This document shows positions 14,068 to 21,791 of a stretch of DNA of 23,688 nucleotides, one piece after another. Every line of letters begins with the position of its first letter. Positions within the stretch are counted from its first letter, which is position 1. The translations under genes and the position numbers were made by a program. Under the pieces are notes generated by a model. It had not been told where the DNA came from. It saw nothing but the letters and a program-made list of their open reading frames with translations, and made no database searches. Origin of the DNA: a bacterium (GTDB lineage: Bacteria; Patescibacteriota; Minisyncoccia; UBA6257; 02-FULL-45-10c); the NCBI GenBank assembly GCA_021799965.1, contig JAJYZL010000002.1, positions 1 to 23,688 of the forward strand, read 5' to 3'.

Positions 14068-15951
14068 ATGAAAAAGTTTAGCGCAAAAAAAATAATATTT
14101 GCAGGATTATTGGTAGCGGTGTTTTTGTTGGCCCCTTCTGGCCTTACACACGCACAAACAACGACTGGTGGCACCATTGCAAGCTTTGCCGCAAACACCA
14201 CAATCTCTTTTATTTCATGGACCCTTGGCACCATATTATTCGTCATTGGATATTTCTTTCACCTCGTTCTTTTCCTCGGCGGAACGATACTAAATTGGGT
14301 CTTGGAATTAAATTCCAACATTATTGACAACCCTGCGGTTCAAATAGGCTGGCCAATAACGAGAGATATAGCCAATCTTGCGTTTGTATTTTTAATAATA
14401 CTCATCGCATTTGAAACTATTTTAAATACTGGCGCGCTGCAAATAAAAAAGGCTCTGCCTAAACTGATAATTGCCGCTCTTCTTATAAATTTCAGTTTAT
14501 TGATAGCTACTGTCGTTTTGGACTTTGCCGGAATATTCACAAACTTCTTCCTCAATAGCGCCTACAGCGCTTCGGGCAATGGCGGCATCTCTCAGGCGCT
14601 CGCAGGAGCTATGAATATGTATGCGTTCCTCAAAACACCGACGTTTGATGCCAATGTCACGCTAACCACTTTCGGTGCTGGCACGGTGCAATTCTTATCC
14701 AGCTTAATTTTTGCGGATATAATGACAGCCGTCGGAGCCATTACTATGCTCGGCCTGGCCGCGATGTTCTTAATTAGATATGTAGTCATCGGGATTCTTT
14801 TAATAACTCTGCCAGCAGCAATAATCGGTTGGGTAGTTGGCGGTAGCGGCTGGTCGGAATGGACTAAGAAATTCTTTAAACAAACTTTTTTTGGACCAAT
14901 TGCGGCATTTTATATTTATATAGCATTAAAGTCTTATACGGCTATTCAGGGAATCGTTAAATCCTCGAGTATCACTAAAGCCGTTGCCGACGATCCCAGC
15001 CACGTCATACAAAATACCGCCACCGACATCGGCTCAATGATTATGATAGTTTCTATTTTGCTGTATGGAATTAAAAAAGCCGAGGAAGGTTCGGAGTATA
15101 CGGGAAAATGGACTACCAATGCCGCTACTGGAGCTATGAAGTTTATCGGAAAAGTTGCCGCTTCTCCATTTACATTGGGCAGCAAAGGCGTCAGCACAGC
15201 TGGATTAATGGGCGGGGCAGCCATCTCAGAGAAATTAGGACTATCAAGGATCGGAAGAGGCACCAGATATGAGGGATTGTTGAGGCCTCTTAGAAAGATT
15301 GGAGCAAGTGCCGAAGAAGCTAAGAAGAACTATGGCGGATTAAAAGATATTCCATCCGCTGTATTTGAAGAAGTGACCGGCGGTTATGGAGCGGCCAACA
15401 GGAAGTTCAGACTAAAAGAACAGGGGCAATTTAAATCCGAGGACAAAGAGGTGGAGAGGCTATCAAAGAAAATGGTTTACTTTGATCCGAATCAGGCGGG
15501 TAATGCGGGCTATATGGATCAATATAATAAAGATATTGCCAAGGCTCAGGCCGACATCAAAGAATACCTTAACAAAAATTCCGGAAGCCTCGAAAAAACG
15601 ACCAAGGAGTTTGAGAAGAGATCAACGATTAAGTCATTGGCAAAAAGAGCCGATGTTAATGAAAAAACCGTTTCTGATTTCATTGAAAATAATGCCGGGG
15701 ATATAGAAAATGCAAAGAAATATTTTGAAAGGGAGGGCGATATAAAGGGACTGATGAAGTCCACGCTAGCCACCAGGCAGCAAGTTGAAGATGCCTTAAA
15801 GAAGAACTTCAACAATCTTAAGGATGCAAGAAACGAACTAAATAAGCCCGCCACAAGAAAACAGAACGAAGAAAGGATCGCTAAAGAAAAACAAGAACAA
15901 AAAGAAGGGGCTCATGAAGATTATATGGAGCACGGCTTTCCTAGAACTTAA
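14068..15951 (+). CDS. VirB6/TrbL-like polytopic membrane protein with a long cytosolic tail
   Basis: The 627-aa product has a signal-like first segment (to about residue 30, LTHAQ) and at least six further hydrophobic segments between about 45 and 345. These include FLIILIAFETIL, LIIAALLINFSLLIATVVL, a long one near VVIGILLITLPAAIIGWVVGG, and IGSMIMIVSILLYG. This is the layout of VirB6/TrbL proteins, the inner-membrane channel components of type IV secretion. From about 350 on the protein is soluble: a Gly/Ala-rich stretch, then basic sequence, then three helical repeats of about 37 residues (roughly 505-612, with AKRADVNEKTVSDFIENNAG and related units). VirB6 proteins vary in tail length; a repeat tail on the cytosolic side could dock substrates or VirB4. 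Membrane role likely, family assignment moderately sure. Confidence 0.75.
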   Translation: MKKFSAKKIIFAGLLVAVFLLAPSGLTHAQTTTGGTIASFAANTTISFISWTLGTILFVIGYFFHLVLFLGGTILNWVLELNSNIIDNPAVQIGWPITRDIANLAFVFLIILIAFETILNTGALQIKKALPKLIIAALLINFSLLIATVVLDFAGIFTNFFLNSAYSASGNGGISQALAGAMNMYAFLKTPTFDANVTLTTFGAGTVQFLSSLIFADIMTAVGAITMLGLAAMFLIRYVVIGILLITLPAAIIGWVVGGSGWSEWTKKFFKQTFFGPIAAFYIYIALKSYTAIQGIVKSSSITKAVADDPSHVIQNTATDIGSMIMIVSILLYGIKKAEEGSEYTGKWTTNAATGAMKFIGKVAASPFTLGSKGVSTAGLMGGAAISEKLGLSRIGRGTRYEGLLRPLRKIGASAEEAKKNYGGLKDIPSAVFEEVTGGYGAANRKFRLKEQGQFKSEDKEVERLSKKMVYFDPNQAGNAGYMDQYNKDIAKAQADIKEYLNKNSGSLEKTTKEFEKRSTIKSLAKRADVNEKTVSDFIENNAGDIENAKKYFEREGDIKGLMKSTLATRQQVEDALKKNFNNLKDARNELNKPATRKQNEERIAKEKQEQKEGAHEDYMEHGFPRT

Positions 15952-15965
15952 AAATATTAATTAAA

Positions 15966-17084
15966 ATGGCAGAAGCACCAAAACAATACGAATCAGAAAA
16001 ATTGGAAGCGCAAAAAAGATTTGAAGCGCTTCCTGAAAAACTAAAAAAAGAAATGCTGGCCGACAAAAACGTCCAGCTTGTTTCTAATATCTGTCAGGAC
16101 TACAGCATTTCCGAAGATAAGGTAAAAGATGTTGCCTTATTAGTAGGCGAGGTTTTTTTGGGCTACACCAAGCCCGAAGAAATTGCCTCAGAATTGCATC
16201 AATATTTTGAAATTGATATGCAAAAAGCCAACTTCATTGAAATAGAACTTAAACAAAAATTATTCAATGCATTAAAATCTGATCTAGATAAAGTTTACAA
16301 TCCGCCCAAAATAACCGAAGAGGCTCAAGTTCAAGAAGAATCTGCTCCGAAGGTAGTTAATTTCGAAAAAGAAGCCGCCCCATTATCTGCAATACCAAGC
16401 CAGCCTGCGCAAGCAGATCAACCGGCACCAGCTATACAAAAAATTCCGGCAATGGGAACCGGCACCGTTTCTGTACAGCCACAGACTACAAAACCGGAAC
16501 AGATAACTTCTGCGCCAGAAATATCCAACTCAACTCAAGACAAGCCCTTCATAATTCAAACCAAAACCGAGACCATTAAACCAACAATTCCGCAATTCAC
16601 CAAAGAATCTCTTTCTTTGAATTTAAAAGTAGAACCGTCATTCGCAGCTAAACCGGTAGCTCCAAAACCTATTTCTGTGCGGCTAGAAACAGAACAAGCA
16701 AGCAATGTTAAATTCACGATGCCGGTATCTCCACGGCCAGCGACAGATAACTTACAGCAAACAGCGCCGATTCAACAGTCCAAAATAGAAACTCCGGCAA
16801 AACCAGCTGCTCCTATAGCTACACCGAAACCAGCAATGCCGCAGCCGGTTTCGCAGCCCATTACATTAAAAATCGATGCCCAACAAGAAAAACCGATGTC
16901 TGAACTTAAACCAGTAGTCGAACAGCCTAGAACTGTTCATTATAGCAATTTCAAGACACCGTTAGCTCCATCCGGAGTGCCCAAAAAGCTCGAACCCAAA
17001 AAAGAAGACTATATCAATCTTTCGACGTTTACAAAAATAAGCGGAAACGTTGTCGATCTGCGATCGACTAAAAATGAAAATTAA
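15966..17084 (+). CDS. Cytosolic protein with helical head, Pro-rich linker and short conserved-looking tail
   Basis: I cannot name this 372-aa protein. It has no signal peptide or membrane segment. Residues 1-112 form an acidic/basic helical domain (with LPEKLKKEMLADKNVQ and KVKDVALLVGEVFLGY). Residues 113-325 are a Pro/Ala/Gln/Thr-rich, probably disordered linker. The last 45 residues become ordered-looking again, with VHYSNFKTPLAPSGVP and INLSTFTKISGNVVDLRS. It follows the VirB6-like gene by 14 bases and precedes the S23-type insertion and PrgI. The two-ended design suggests a tether or scaffold between parts of the secretion machine on the cytosolic side; that is inference only. Confidence 0.65.
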   Translation: MAEAPKQYESEKLEAQKRFEALPEKLKKEMLADKNVQLVSNICQDYSISEDKVKDVALLVGEVFLGYTKPEEIASELHQYFEIDMQKANFIEIELKQKLFNALKSDLDKVYNPPKITEEAQVQEESAPKVVNFEKEAAPLSAIPSQPAQADQPAPAIQKIPAMGTGTVSVQPQTTKPEQITSAPEISNSTQDKPFIIQTKTETIKPTIPQFTKESLSLNLKVEPSFAAKPVAPKPISVRLETEQASNVKFTMPVSPRPATDNLQQTAPIQQSKIETPAKPAAPIATPKPAMPQPVSQPITLKIDAQQEKPMSELKPVVEQPRTVHYSNFKTPLAPSGVPKKLEPKKEDYINLSTFTKISGNVVDLRSTKNEN

Positions 17085-17086
17085 TA

Positions 17087-17506
17087 AATCAAAATGCAAA
17101 ATGACAATAAAAAATTTAAAATCGAGTTCAAGAAAAGATTATATGATTGGGTTATAAAGCTAATCAAATTTATCGATAAGCTTCCAAAGGATTCCGTGAG
17201 TAGTGTTATGAGCAAGCAACTTCTACGAAGCGGAACTAGCATATTAGCAAATTACATTGAAGCAAATTCTGCTAACTCTAAGAAGGATTTTATAAATTTT
17301 TTTACACACTCTTTAAAATCTGCAAATGAATCAAAGGTCTGGTTATCTTTGTTAAAGGATACCGGCAAAGGAAATAAGTTGGAAATAGATTTTCTTTTAA
17401 AAGAATTAATAGAAATTGCCAATATTTTGACAGCAAGCATATTAACCCTAAAAGGTAAAAAATAATTTTGATATTTTAATCTGTCATTTTGATTTTTGAT
17501 ATTTAC
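17087..17506. mobile_element. Inverted-repeat unit carrying the S23-type gene
   Basis: The arm at 17087-17108 (AATCAAAATGCAAAATGACA...) and the arm at 17473-17506 are imperfect reverse complements sharing a TCAAAATGACA core. Between them lies only the four-helix-bundle gene, whose ATG sits inside the left arm. Both arms recur without the gene at 8892-8983. The unit splits two secretion genes that are otherwise tightly packed. It looks like a small repeat-flanked mobile cassette; there is no transposase, so movement would have to be in trans or by recombination. Confidence 0.55.
17094..17465 (+). CDS. Four-helix-bundle protein (S23 / rRNA intervening-sequence family)
   Basis: The product (123 aa) is a typical member of the S23-type four-helix-bundle family. 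Proteins of this family are encoded in intervening sequences of some 23S rRNA genes, and the fold is shared with Avd of diversity-generating retroelements. Diagnostic segments are LIKFIDKLPKDSVSSVMSKQ, LLRSGTSILANYIEANSANS (about 43-62), KKDFINFFTHSLKSANESKV and the C-terminal ELIEIANILTASILTLKGK. Length is normal. Molecular function is not established; binding of nucleic acid through the basic surface is commonly supposed. Its start codon and stop lie next to inverted-repeat arms, and it interrupts the secretion operon without relation to it. This is best read as cargo of a repeat-flanked cassette. Confidence 0.9.
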   Translation: MQNDNKKFKIEFKKRLYDWVIKLIKFIDKLPKDSVSSVMSKQLLRSGTSILANYIEANSANSKKDFINFFTHSLKSANESKVWLSLLKDTGKGNKLEIDFLLKELIEIANILTASILTLKGKK

Positions 17507-17522
17507 GCTTTAAACTTATAAT

Positions 17523-18035
17523 ATGCAATTCCAAGTTCCACAATTTATAGAAACAGAAGACAAAATTGTAGGACCGTTAACACTAAAACAATTTGTCTAT
17601 GTTGCAATAGGAGCGGGTATCTCCTTTTTTTTATTTTTTTATTTTAATTTGTGGCTTTGGGCTTTTTCGGTGGTGCTTATAAATACAGCCACCATCTCTT
17701 TAGCTTTTATAAAAATAAACGGAATTCCTCTTCCTAAAATAGCCACTGCGGCTATAGGATACTTTTGGAAGCCTAAATTTTATCTATGGAAAAAAACCAA
17801 TATCCCCGCTCCAAAAATAGAAAAACGCGCAGCTGCTATGGAAGAAGAAGCAAAAGTTAATCCCCTTAATGACATTTGGCAAAAATTATTAACATCAAAG
17901 GCTCCGATCCCGACACGTGAAAAAACCACACGTCCAGCTCTTTTTGATCAATTTAAATCACACCAGGAAAAATATGAAGTTTTCCGGAAAATAACAGGAG
18001 AAAAGGAAATGGCCAGAAGGATCGACTACAAATAA
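17523..18035 (+). CDS. PrgI-family membrane protein
   Basis: The 170-aa product begins MQFQVPQFIETEDKIVGPLT, the usual start of PrgI-family proteins, followed by LKQFVYVAIGAG and two adjacent transmembrane helices (about 25-65). A short polar turn and a basic segment (IGYFWKPKFYLWKK, about 78-92) come next. A cytosolic tail of about 75 residues completes it; many PrgI proteins end soon after the basic segment, so this one is somewhat extended. PrgI is found beside VirB4 in Gram-positive and CPR conjugation-like loci and may be the counterpart of VirB3. The ATG directly follows TATAAT (17517-17522) and the end of the S23 unit, so the inserted unit now forms its upstream region. Confidence 0.88.
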   Translation: MQFQVPQFIETEDKIVGPLTLKQFVYVAIGAGISFFLFFYFNLWLWAFSVVLINTATISLAFIKINGIPLPKIATAAIGYFWKPKFYLWKKTNIPAPKIEKRAAAMEEEAKVNPLNDIWQKLLTSKAPIPTREKTTRPALFDQFKSHQEKYEVFRKITGEKEMARRIDYK

Positions 18036-18078
18036 ATAATGGATCCAATTAAAAAGTAAAAAATTGTATACTTAATAC

Positions 18079-18735
18079 ATGCCGAACACACAAGAATCAA
18101 AAGGGCCGTCGCTTGCCACTCAACAATTCGTGAATATTGATTCCATTACCGATGGTGTGATTAAGCTGAAAAATAAAGCTTATAGAAAAATACTTATCGT
18201 TTCTGGAATAAATTTTGATCTAAAGTCGGCGGAAGAGCAGGAGATGATAACTTTCGCTTTTCAAAGCTTTTTGAATTCAGTAGATTTTACCCTTCAGCTT
18301 TTTATACATTCAAGAAAAATTAATATCGATAATTATCTTAAAAAAGTAGAGGATAGGGAAAATCAAGAGACCAATGAGCTTTTAAAAAATCAAATTTTTG
18401 AATATAGGGAATTCATTAAGTCTTTTGTTGCACAAAATGCCATAATGTCTAAGAATTTTTTTGTGGTGGTGCCATTTGATCCGATTAGAGTTTCCGAAAC
18501 AAGCACTGGCGTTAAAAATAAATTATTTGGAATATTTGGAACAAATAAGCCGGGGGGCGAGAGCCAAGAGCAAACAGAAAAAGAATACTTAGAACAACTC
18601 GATCAAAGAGTAAATGAGGTTATAGATGGATTAAATCAGGTAGGGTTAAGGGTTGTCCCACTGAATGATGAAGAACTTTCGGAGCTTTTTTATAATTTAT
18701 ATAATCCGAGCACAATAGAGAAGAAGGTTGCCTAA
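18079..18735 (+). CDS. VirB4/TraC N-terminal-domain protein
   Basis: The 218-aa soluble protein resembles the N-terminal part of VirB4/TraC ATPases rather than an ATPase itself. It shows the opening FVNIDSITDGVIKLKNKAYR, the strand KILIVSGINFDL, FLNSVDFTLQLFIHSRKI, a charged helix and NFFVVVPFD. No Walker motif is present. The ATPase part is encoded by the next gene, 20 bases downstream, so the usual single protein is split in two and the pair should act together on the inner face of the membrane. TATACT (18067-18072) lies 6 bases before the ATG, a possible internal promoter, but no good -35 box is seen. No frameshift joins the two frames; the split looks natural. Confidence 0.75.
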   Translation: MPNTQESKGPSLATQQFVNIDSITDGVIKLKNKAYRKILIVSGINFDLKSAEEQEMITFAFQSFLNSVDFTLQLFIHSRKINIDNYLKKVEDRENQETNELLKNQIFEYREFIKSFVAQNAIMSKNFFVVVPFDPIRVSETSTGVKNKLFGIFGTNKPGGESQEQTEKEYLEQLDQRVNEVIDGLNQVGLRVVPLNDEELSELFYNLYNPSTIEKKVA

Positions 18736-18755
18736 CAAATAGACACAAACTTATT

Positions 18756-20471
18756 ATGGAAAATAATCCCAAAAATGTAATAGACGTTATTGCACCGGCC
18801 GCTGTGGAAATAAATTCCAATTTCTTAAAACTCGGCGACAAACTCGCTAAAACCCTTTTCATATTCTCCTATCCGCGGTTTCTCTCCACCGGGTGGTTCT
18901 CTTCAGTAATCAATATGCCGGATCTCATAGATATTTCCATATTCATACATCCAGTAGAAACAAATCTCGCATTGAAGCAATTAAGAAAGAAAGCTGCTCA
19001 AGTAGAATCGCAAATATACGAAAAACAGGAAAAGGGCGTCGTAAGAGATCCTATGTTAGAAACAGCGTTTCAAGATATTGAAGGACTGAGGGATTCGCTT
19101 CAACAGGCGCGCGAACAGCTTTTTAACGTGAGCGTTTACATAACTATTTATGCCGATAAGATTGAGGAATTAAATAAACTCGAGGGTCGCATAACCAATC
19201 TTCTTGAAAGCCGCCTAGTCTATGTTAAACCGGCTCTATTCCAACAAATCGAGGGATTTAATTCATCTCTTCCGTTGGGACAAGATCGTTTATTAATCTA
19301 CAATCCGCTAAATTCTGGCCCGCTTTCTTCTTTCTTTCCATTTACTTCTGCCGATCTTACCTCCGAAGAGGGCATACTTTACGGCATCAATCAAAGCAAT
19401 AATTCAATGATAATCTTTGATAGATTTTCATTAGAAAATGCCAATATGGTGGTATTCGCAAAAGCCGGCGCAGGAAAGAGCTATGCCGTCAAGCTTGAAG
19501 CGCTTCGCCTATTAATGATGGGAACGGATATTCTAATCATAGATCCGGAAAATGAATACGAAGCACTCTCATCTTCAGTTGGCGGAAGCTATTTTAGAAT
19601 TTCACTAGCTTCTCAGCACCATATCAATCCTTTTGATATTCCCATCATTCCCAAAGACGAGGATCCCAGCGATGTTTTGCGATCACATATTGTCAATATT
19701 GCCGGCCTGCTAAAGCTGATGATGGGTCAGCTTACCCCAGAAGAAGATGCGCTTTTGGATAGAGCCATTTCTGAAACCTATGCTTCTCACGATATCGCTC
19801 CTGGCAAAGATTTTAGTAAAGCCATACCTCCGCTTTTAGAAGATCTGCAAAAAATTCTGGAAAACATGGAAGGCGGAAAAACCATGGCGCAGCGTCTCTA
19901 TAAATACACACAAGGAAGCTATGCGGGATTTACTAATCAGCCGACTAACGTTGATATCAAAAATCGCTTAATAGTCTTCTCTATCAGAGACCTTGAAGAA
20001 GAGCTTAGGCCTATTGCAATGTATATCGTCCTGAACTTTATTTGGAGCCTAATACGCGCCGAATTAAAGAAAAGAGTATTAATAGTAGATGAAGCCTGGG
20101 TGCTTATGAAATACGAAGATGGCGCATCTTTTATGTTCGGTTTGGTTAAGCGATGCAGAAAATATTTCTTAGGCGTTACCACAATTACTCAAGATGTAGA
20201 AGACTTCTTAAAGTCTCCATACGGCCGTCCAATCATCACCAATTCTTCTTTACAACTCCTTTTAAAACAATCACCCACAATGATAGATTTAATTATTAAA
20301 TCATTTGGTCTTACAGAAGGCGAAAAAAATCTTTTATTGGAAGCTGCGGTGGGCGAAGGACTTTTCTTTGCCGGACTCAACCACGTTGCCATTAAAATAA
20401 TAGCTTCCTATCTTGAAGATAAGATTGTTACCACCAAACCAGAACAAATTCTTCAACAACGCGGAGAATAA
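18756..20471 (+). CDS. virB4: VirB4-family secretion ATPase
   Basis: The 571-aa product is the motor ATPase of the secretion system. The first 220 residues hold the second half of the VirB4 N-terminal region, including a coiled-coil stretch (KQLRKKAAQVESQIYEKQEK) and PLGQDRLLIYNPLNSGPLSSF. The RecA-like core follows: Walker A AKAGAGKSYAVK (about 234-245), a conserved IDPENEYEAL segment just after it, Walker B RVLIVDEAWVLM (about 438-449), and the TTITQDVEDFL and IITNSSLQLLLKQS sensor region. The C-terminus ends with GLFFAGLNHVAIKIIAS, as in VirB4/TraC proteins. It converts ATP hydrolysis into pilus assembly or substrate transport. All catalytic motifs are intact. The neighbours (PrgI, VirB4 N-domain, VirB6-like) agree. 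Confidence 0.95.
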   Translation: MENNPKNVIDVIAPAAVEINSNFLKLGDKLAKTLFIFSYPRFLSTGWFSSVINMPDLIDISIFIHPVETNLALKQLRKKAAQVESQIYEKQEKGVVRDPMLETAFQDIEGLRDSLQQAREQLFNVSVYITIYADKIEELNKLEGRITNLLESRLVYVKPALFQQIEGFNSSLPLGQDRLLIYNPLNSGPLSSFFPFTSADLTSEEGILYGINQSNNSMIIFDRFSLENANMVVFAKAGAGKSYAVKLEALRLLMMGTDILIIDPENEYEALSSSVGGSYFRISLASQHHINPFDIPIIPKDEDPSDVLRSHIVNIAGLLKLMMGQLTPEEDALLDRAISETYASHDIAPGKDFSKAIPPLLEDLQKILENMEGGKTMAQRLYKYTQGSYAGFTNQPTNVDIKNRLIVFSIRDLEEELRPIAMYIVLNFIWSLIRAELKKRVLIVDEAWVLMKYEDGASFMFGLVKRCRKYFLGVTTITQDVEDFLKSPYGRPIITNSSLQLLLKQSPTMIDLIIKSFGLTEGEKNLLLEAAVGEGLFFAGLNHVAIKIIASYLEDKIVTTKPEQILQQRGE

Positions 20472-20487
20472 TAACTAACACTACTTC

Positions 20488-20949
20488 ATGCCAGAGCAAA
20501 GCCAGGAAAAGCAATTTAATAAAGCCCTCAAACCCGAACCACAATCAGAACAAGGTGAGGAATATAAGCCGAAATTATCTATTTGGGAAATTATCATAAT
20601 AACCCCCTTCTATTTAATCTCCGATTCGCTTGAACTGTTATTGTTTTTATTCGGATTATCCGATTTTGGAATGATAAGCTTGGTACGCACATCCGTCAGT
20701 GAATTTTATTTCGTCGTTATTAAAAAAATGAGGAAGGAAATATGGCTAACAAGCTTGGCGGTTGGCGTAATTACAGCAATGCCTTATATCGGCGCACTCA
20801 TTCCTTCTACTATCGGCTGGGGTATGGTGGTATTTATAGACCAATTCGGAATGAAAAAGATAGAAAGCACATTAAAGAAAGTCGGAACGGTGGGTAAGAC
20901 GGCGCTAAAAATAGCTGATAAGGCCGGAAAAATATCCGGAAAGGTTTAA
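20488..20949 (+). CDS. Small membrane protein of the secretion operon
   Basis: This 153-aa protein has no family I recognise. A charged N-terminal tail (about 1-32) is followed by a hydrophobic hairpin (IIIITPFYLISDSLELLLFLFG, about 35-58), an amphipathic part, a second hydrophobic segment (about 88-117, containing AVGVITAMPYIGALIPSTIG), and a Lys/Gly-rich C-terminal tail (TLKKVGTVGKTALKIADKAG). It lacks a signal peptide and cysteines. It lies 16 bases behind virB4 and probably belongs to the inner-membrane complex. A short gap with a repeat fragment follows. Confidence 0.65.
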   Translation: MPEQSQEKQFNKALKPEPQSEQGEEYKPKLSIWEIIIITPFYLISDSLELLLFLFGLSDFGMISLVRTSVSEFYFVVIKKMRKEIWLTSLAVGVITAMPYIGALIPSTIGWGMVVFIDQFGMKKIESTLKKVGTVGKTALKIADKAGKISGKV

Positions 20950-20965
20950 AAAATATTATTCTAAC

Positions 20966-21006
20966 TCCAGATTATAAATCCGGTTTTTTCTGGATTCCTG
21001 CTTTCG
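20966..21006. repeat. Fragment of a dispersed repeat (CTGGATTCCTGCTTTCG core)
   Basis: The core at 20990-21006 is the reverse complement of CGAAAGCAGGAATCCAG, the centre of a repeat found in very many bacterial genomes (its minus-frame reading gives AKAGIQ). TCCAGA (20966-20971) pairs with TCTGGA (20989-20994). The copy is incomplete. Its T-rich loop may give weak transcription termination after the small membrane protein; TATAAT at 21025-21030 could restart transcription for the next gene. Confidence 0.55.
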
Positions 21007-21041
21007 CGGCAACAACAGAAAGAGTATAATTAAACATATAA

Positions 21042-21791
21042 ATGATTATTTTCAATTTATTTAAAAAATATGGCATTCTCTTAGTTAGCCTAGCTTTATT
21101 AGGCTCACTTTTTAGCTTTCCGGCTGGCGCCCAAACTACTCCCAAAATTCCCACAATCACGCTGCCAACCAATCCAAATTTTGATCTCGTAATATCCTGG
21201 CGCGCAACCAATTATGTGCCCGCCAATTACCAGGGCAAAATTATGCCCAGCAATAACTCTTCTGTTGTGGTAAGTTTTGATGCGCTAGATCAAGGTAAAT
21301 TTGTGGATCTTTCCAAGCAAAACATAATCTGGTATCTGGGAGATAATTTTTTACAATCCGGCATTGGGCTAAAATCGGTAAAATTTACAGTCAATCAATT
21401 GAACCCAGTAATAAGCATAAGCATTCCCAACTATAAAGATGCAAAGTATTCCGCGGGTGATATTGAAGGGGTCATCACTATTCCAACTACTTCTGCAAAA
21501 GTTGTCATAGATGCTCCATATCCGGCCAAGGCCATTAAAATAGGTAATAATTTATTTCAGGCGCTGCCCTACTTTTTCAATATTTCAAATTTAAATCAAT
21601 TAAATATTTCTTGGAGCGTTGACGGTTCCGATGTGTCTAGTCAATCCGGAAATGCTTCCATCTTAAATCTCACAACTGCCACGCAGGGCAGTCCGGCTGT
21701 CGGCGCCAATACCAGCATAAACGTCACTGCTCAAAATCCAGCCAGTGATTTTGAATTCGCCAGAGGCTATATTAATTTAGATATAAAATAA
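21042..21791 (+). CDS. Exported beta-rich protein of the secretion operon
   Basis: The 249-aa product has a signal peptide (core at about 11-26, cleavage after SFPAGA, about residue 31). The mature part is beta-rich with an Ig-like look: short alternating strands such as SVVVSFDAL, KSVKFTVN and ISISIPNY, no cysteines, and many Asn/Ser/Thr. No catalytic motif is seen and I cannot name a family. The phrase NIIWYLGDNFLQSGIGLKSV resembles the question-and-answer strands of Ig-like surface modules. The next gene starts directly at its stop (TAA then ATG), so the two are translationally coupled. An extracellular structural or adhesive part of the machine is likely. Start chosen because the signal peptide begins there. 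Confidence 0.7.
   Translation: MIIFNLFKKYGILLVSLALLGSLFSFPAGAQTTPKIPTITLPTNPNFDLVISWRATNYVPANYQGKIMPSNNSSVVVSFDALDQGKFVDLSKQNIIWYLGDNFLQSGIGLKSVKFTVNQLNPVISISIPNYKDAKYSAGDIEGVITIPTTSAKVVIDAPYPAKAIKIGNNLFQALPYFFNISNLNQLNISWSVDGSDVSSQSGNASILNLTTATQGSPAVGANTSINVTAQNPASDFEFARGYINLDIK

Noticed and set aside
17523..17525. TATAAT at 17517-17522 as the promoter of prgI
   Set aside because: It touches the ATG, so a transcript from it would start inside the coding sequence.
20972..21211. Possible 79-aa minus-strand protein
   Set aside because: It is composed of the reverse of the exported protein gene and the AKAGIQ reading of a dispersed repeat.
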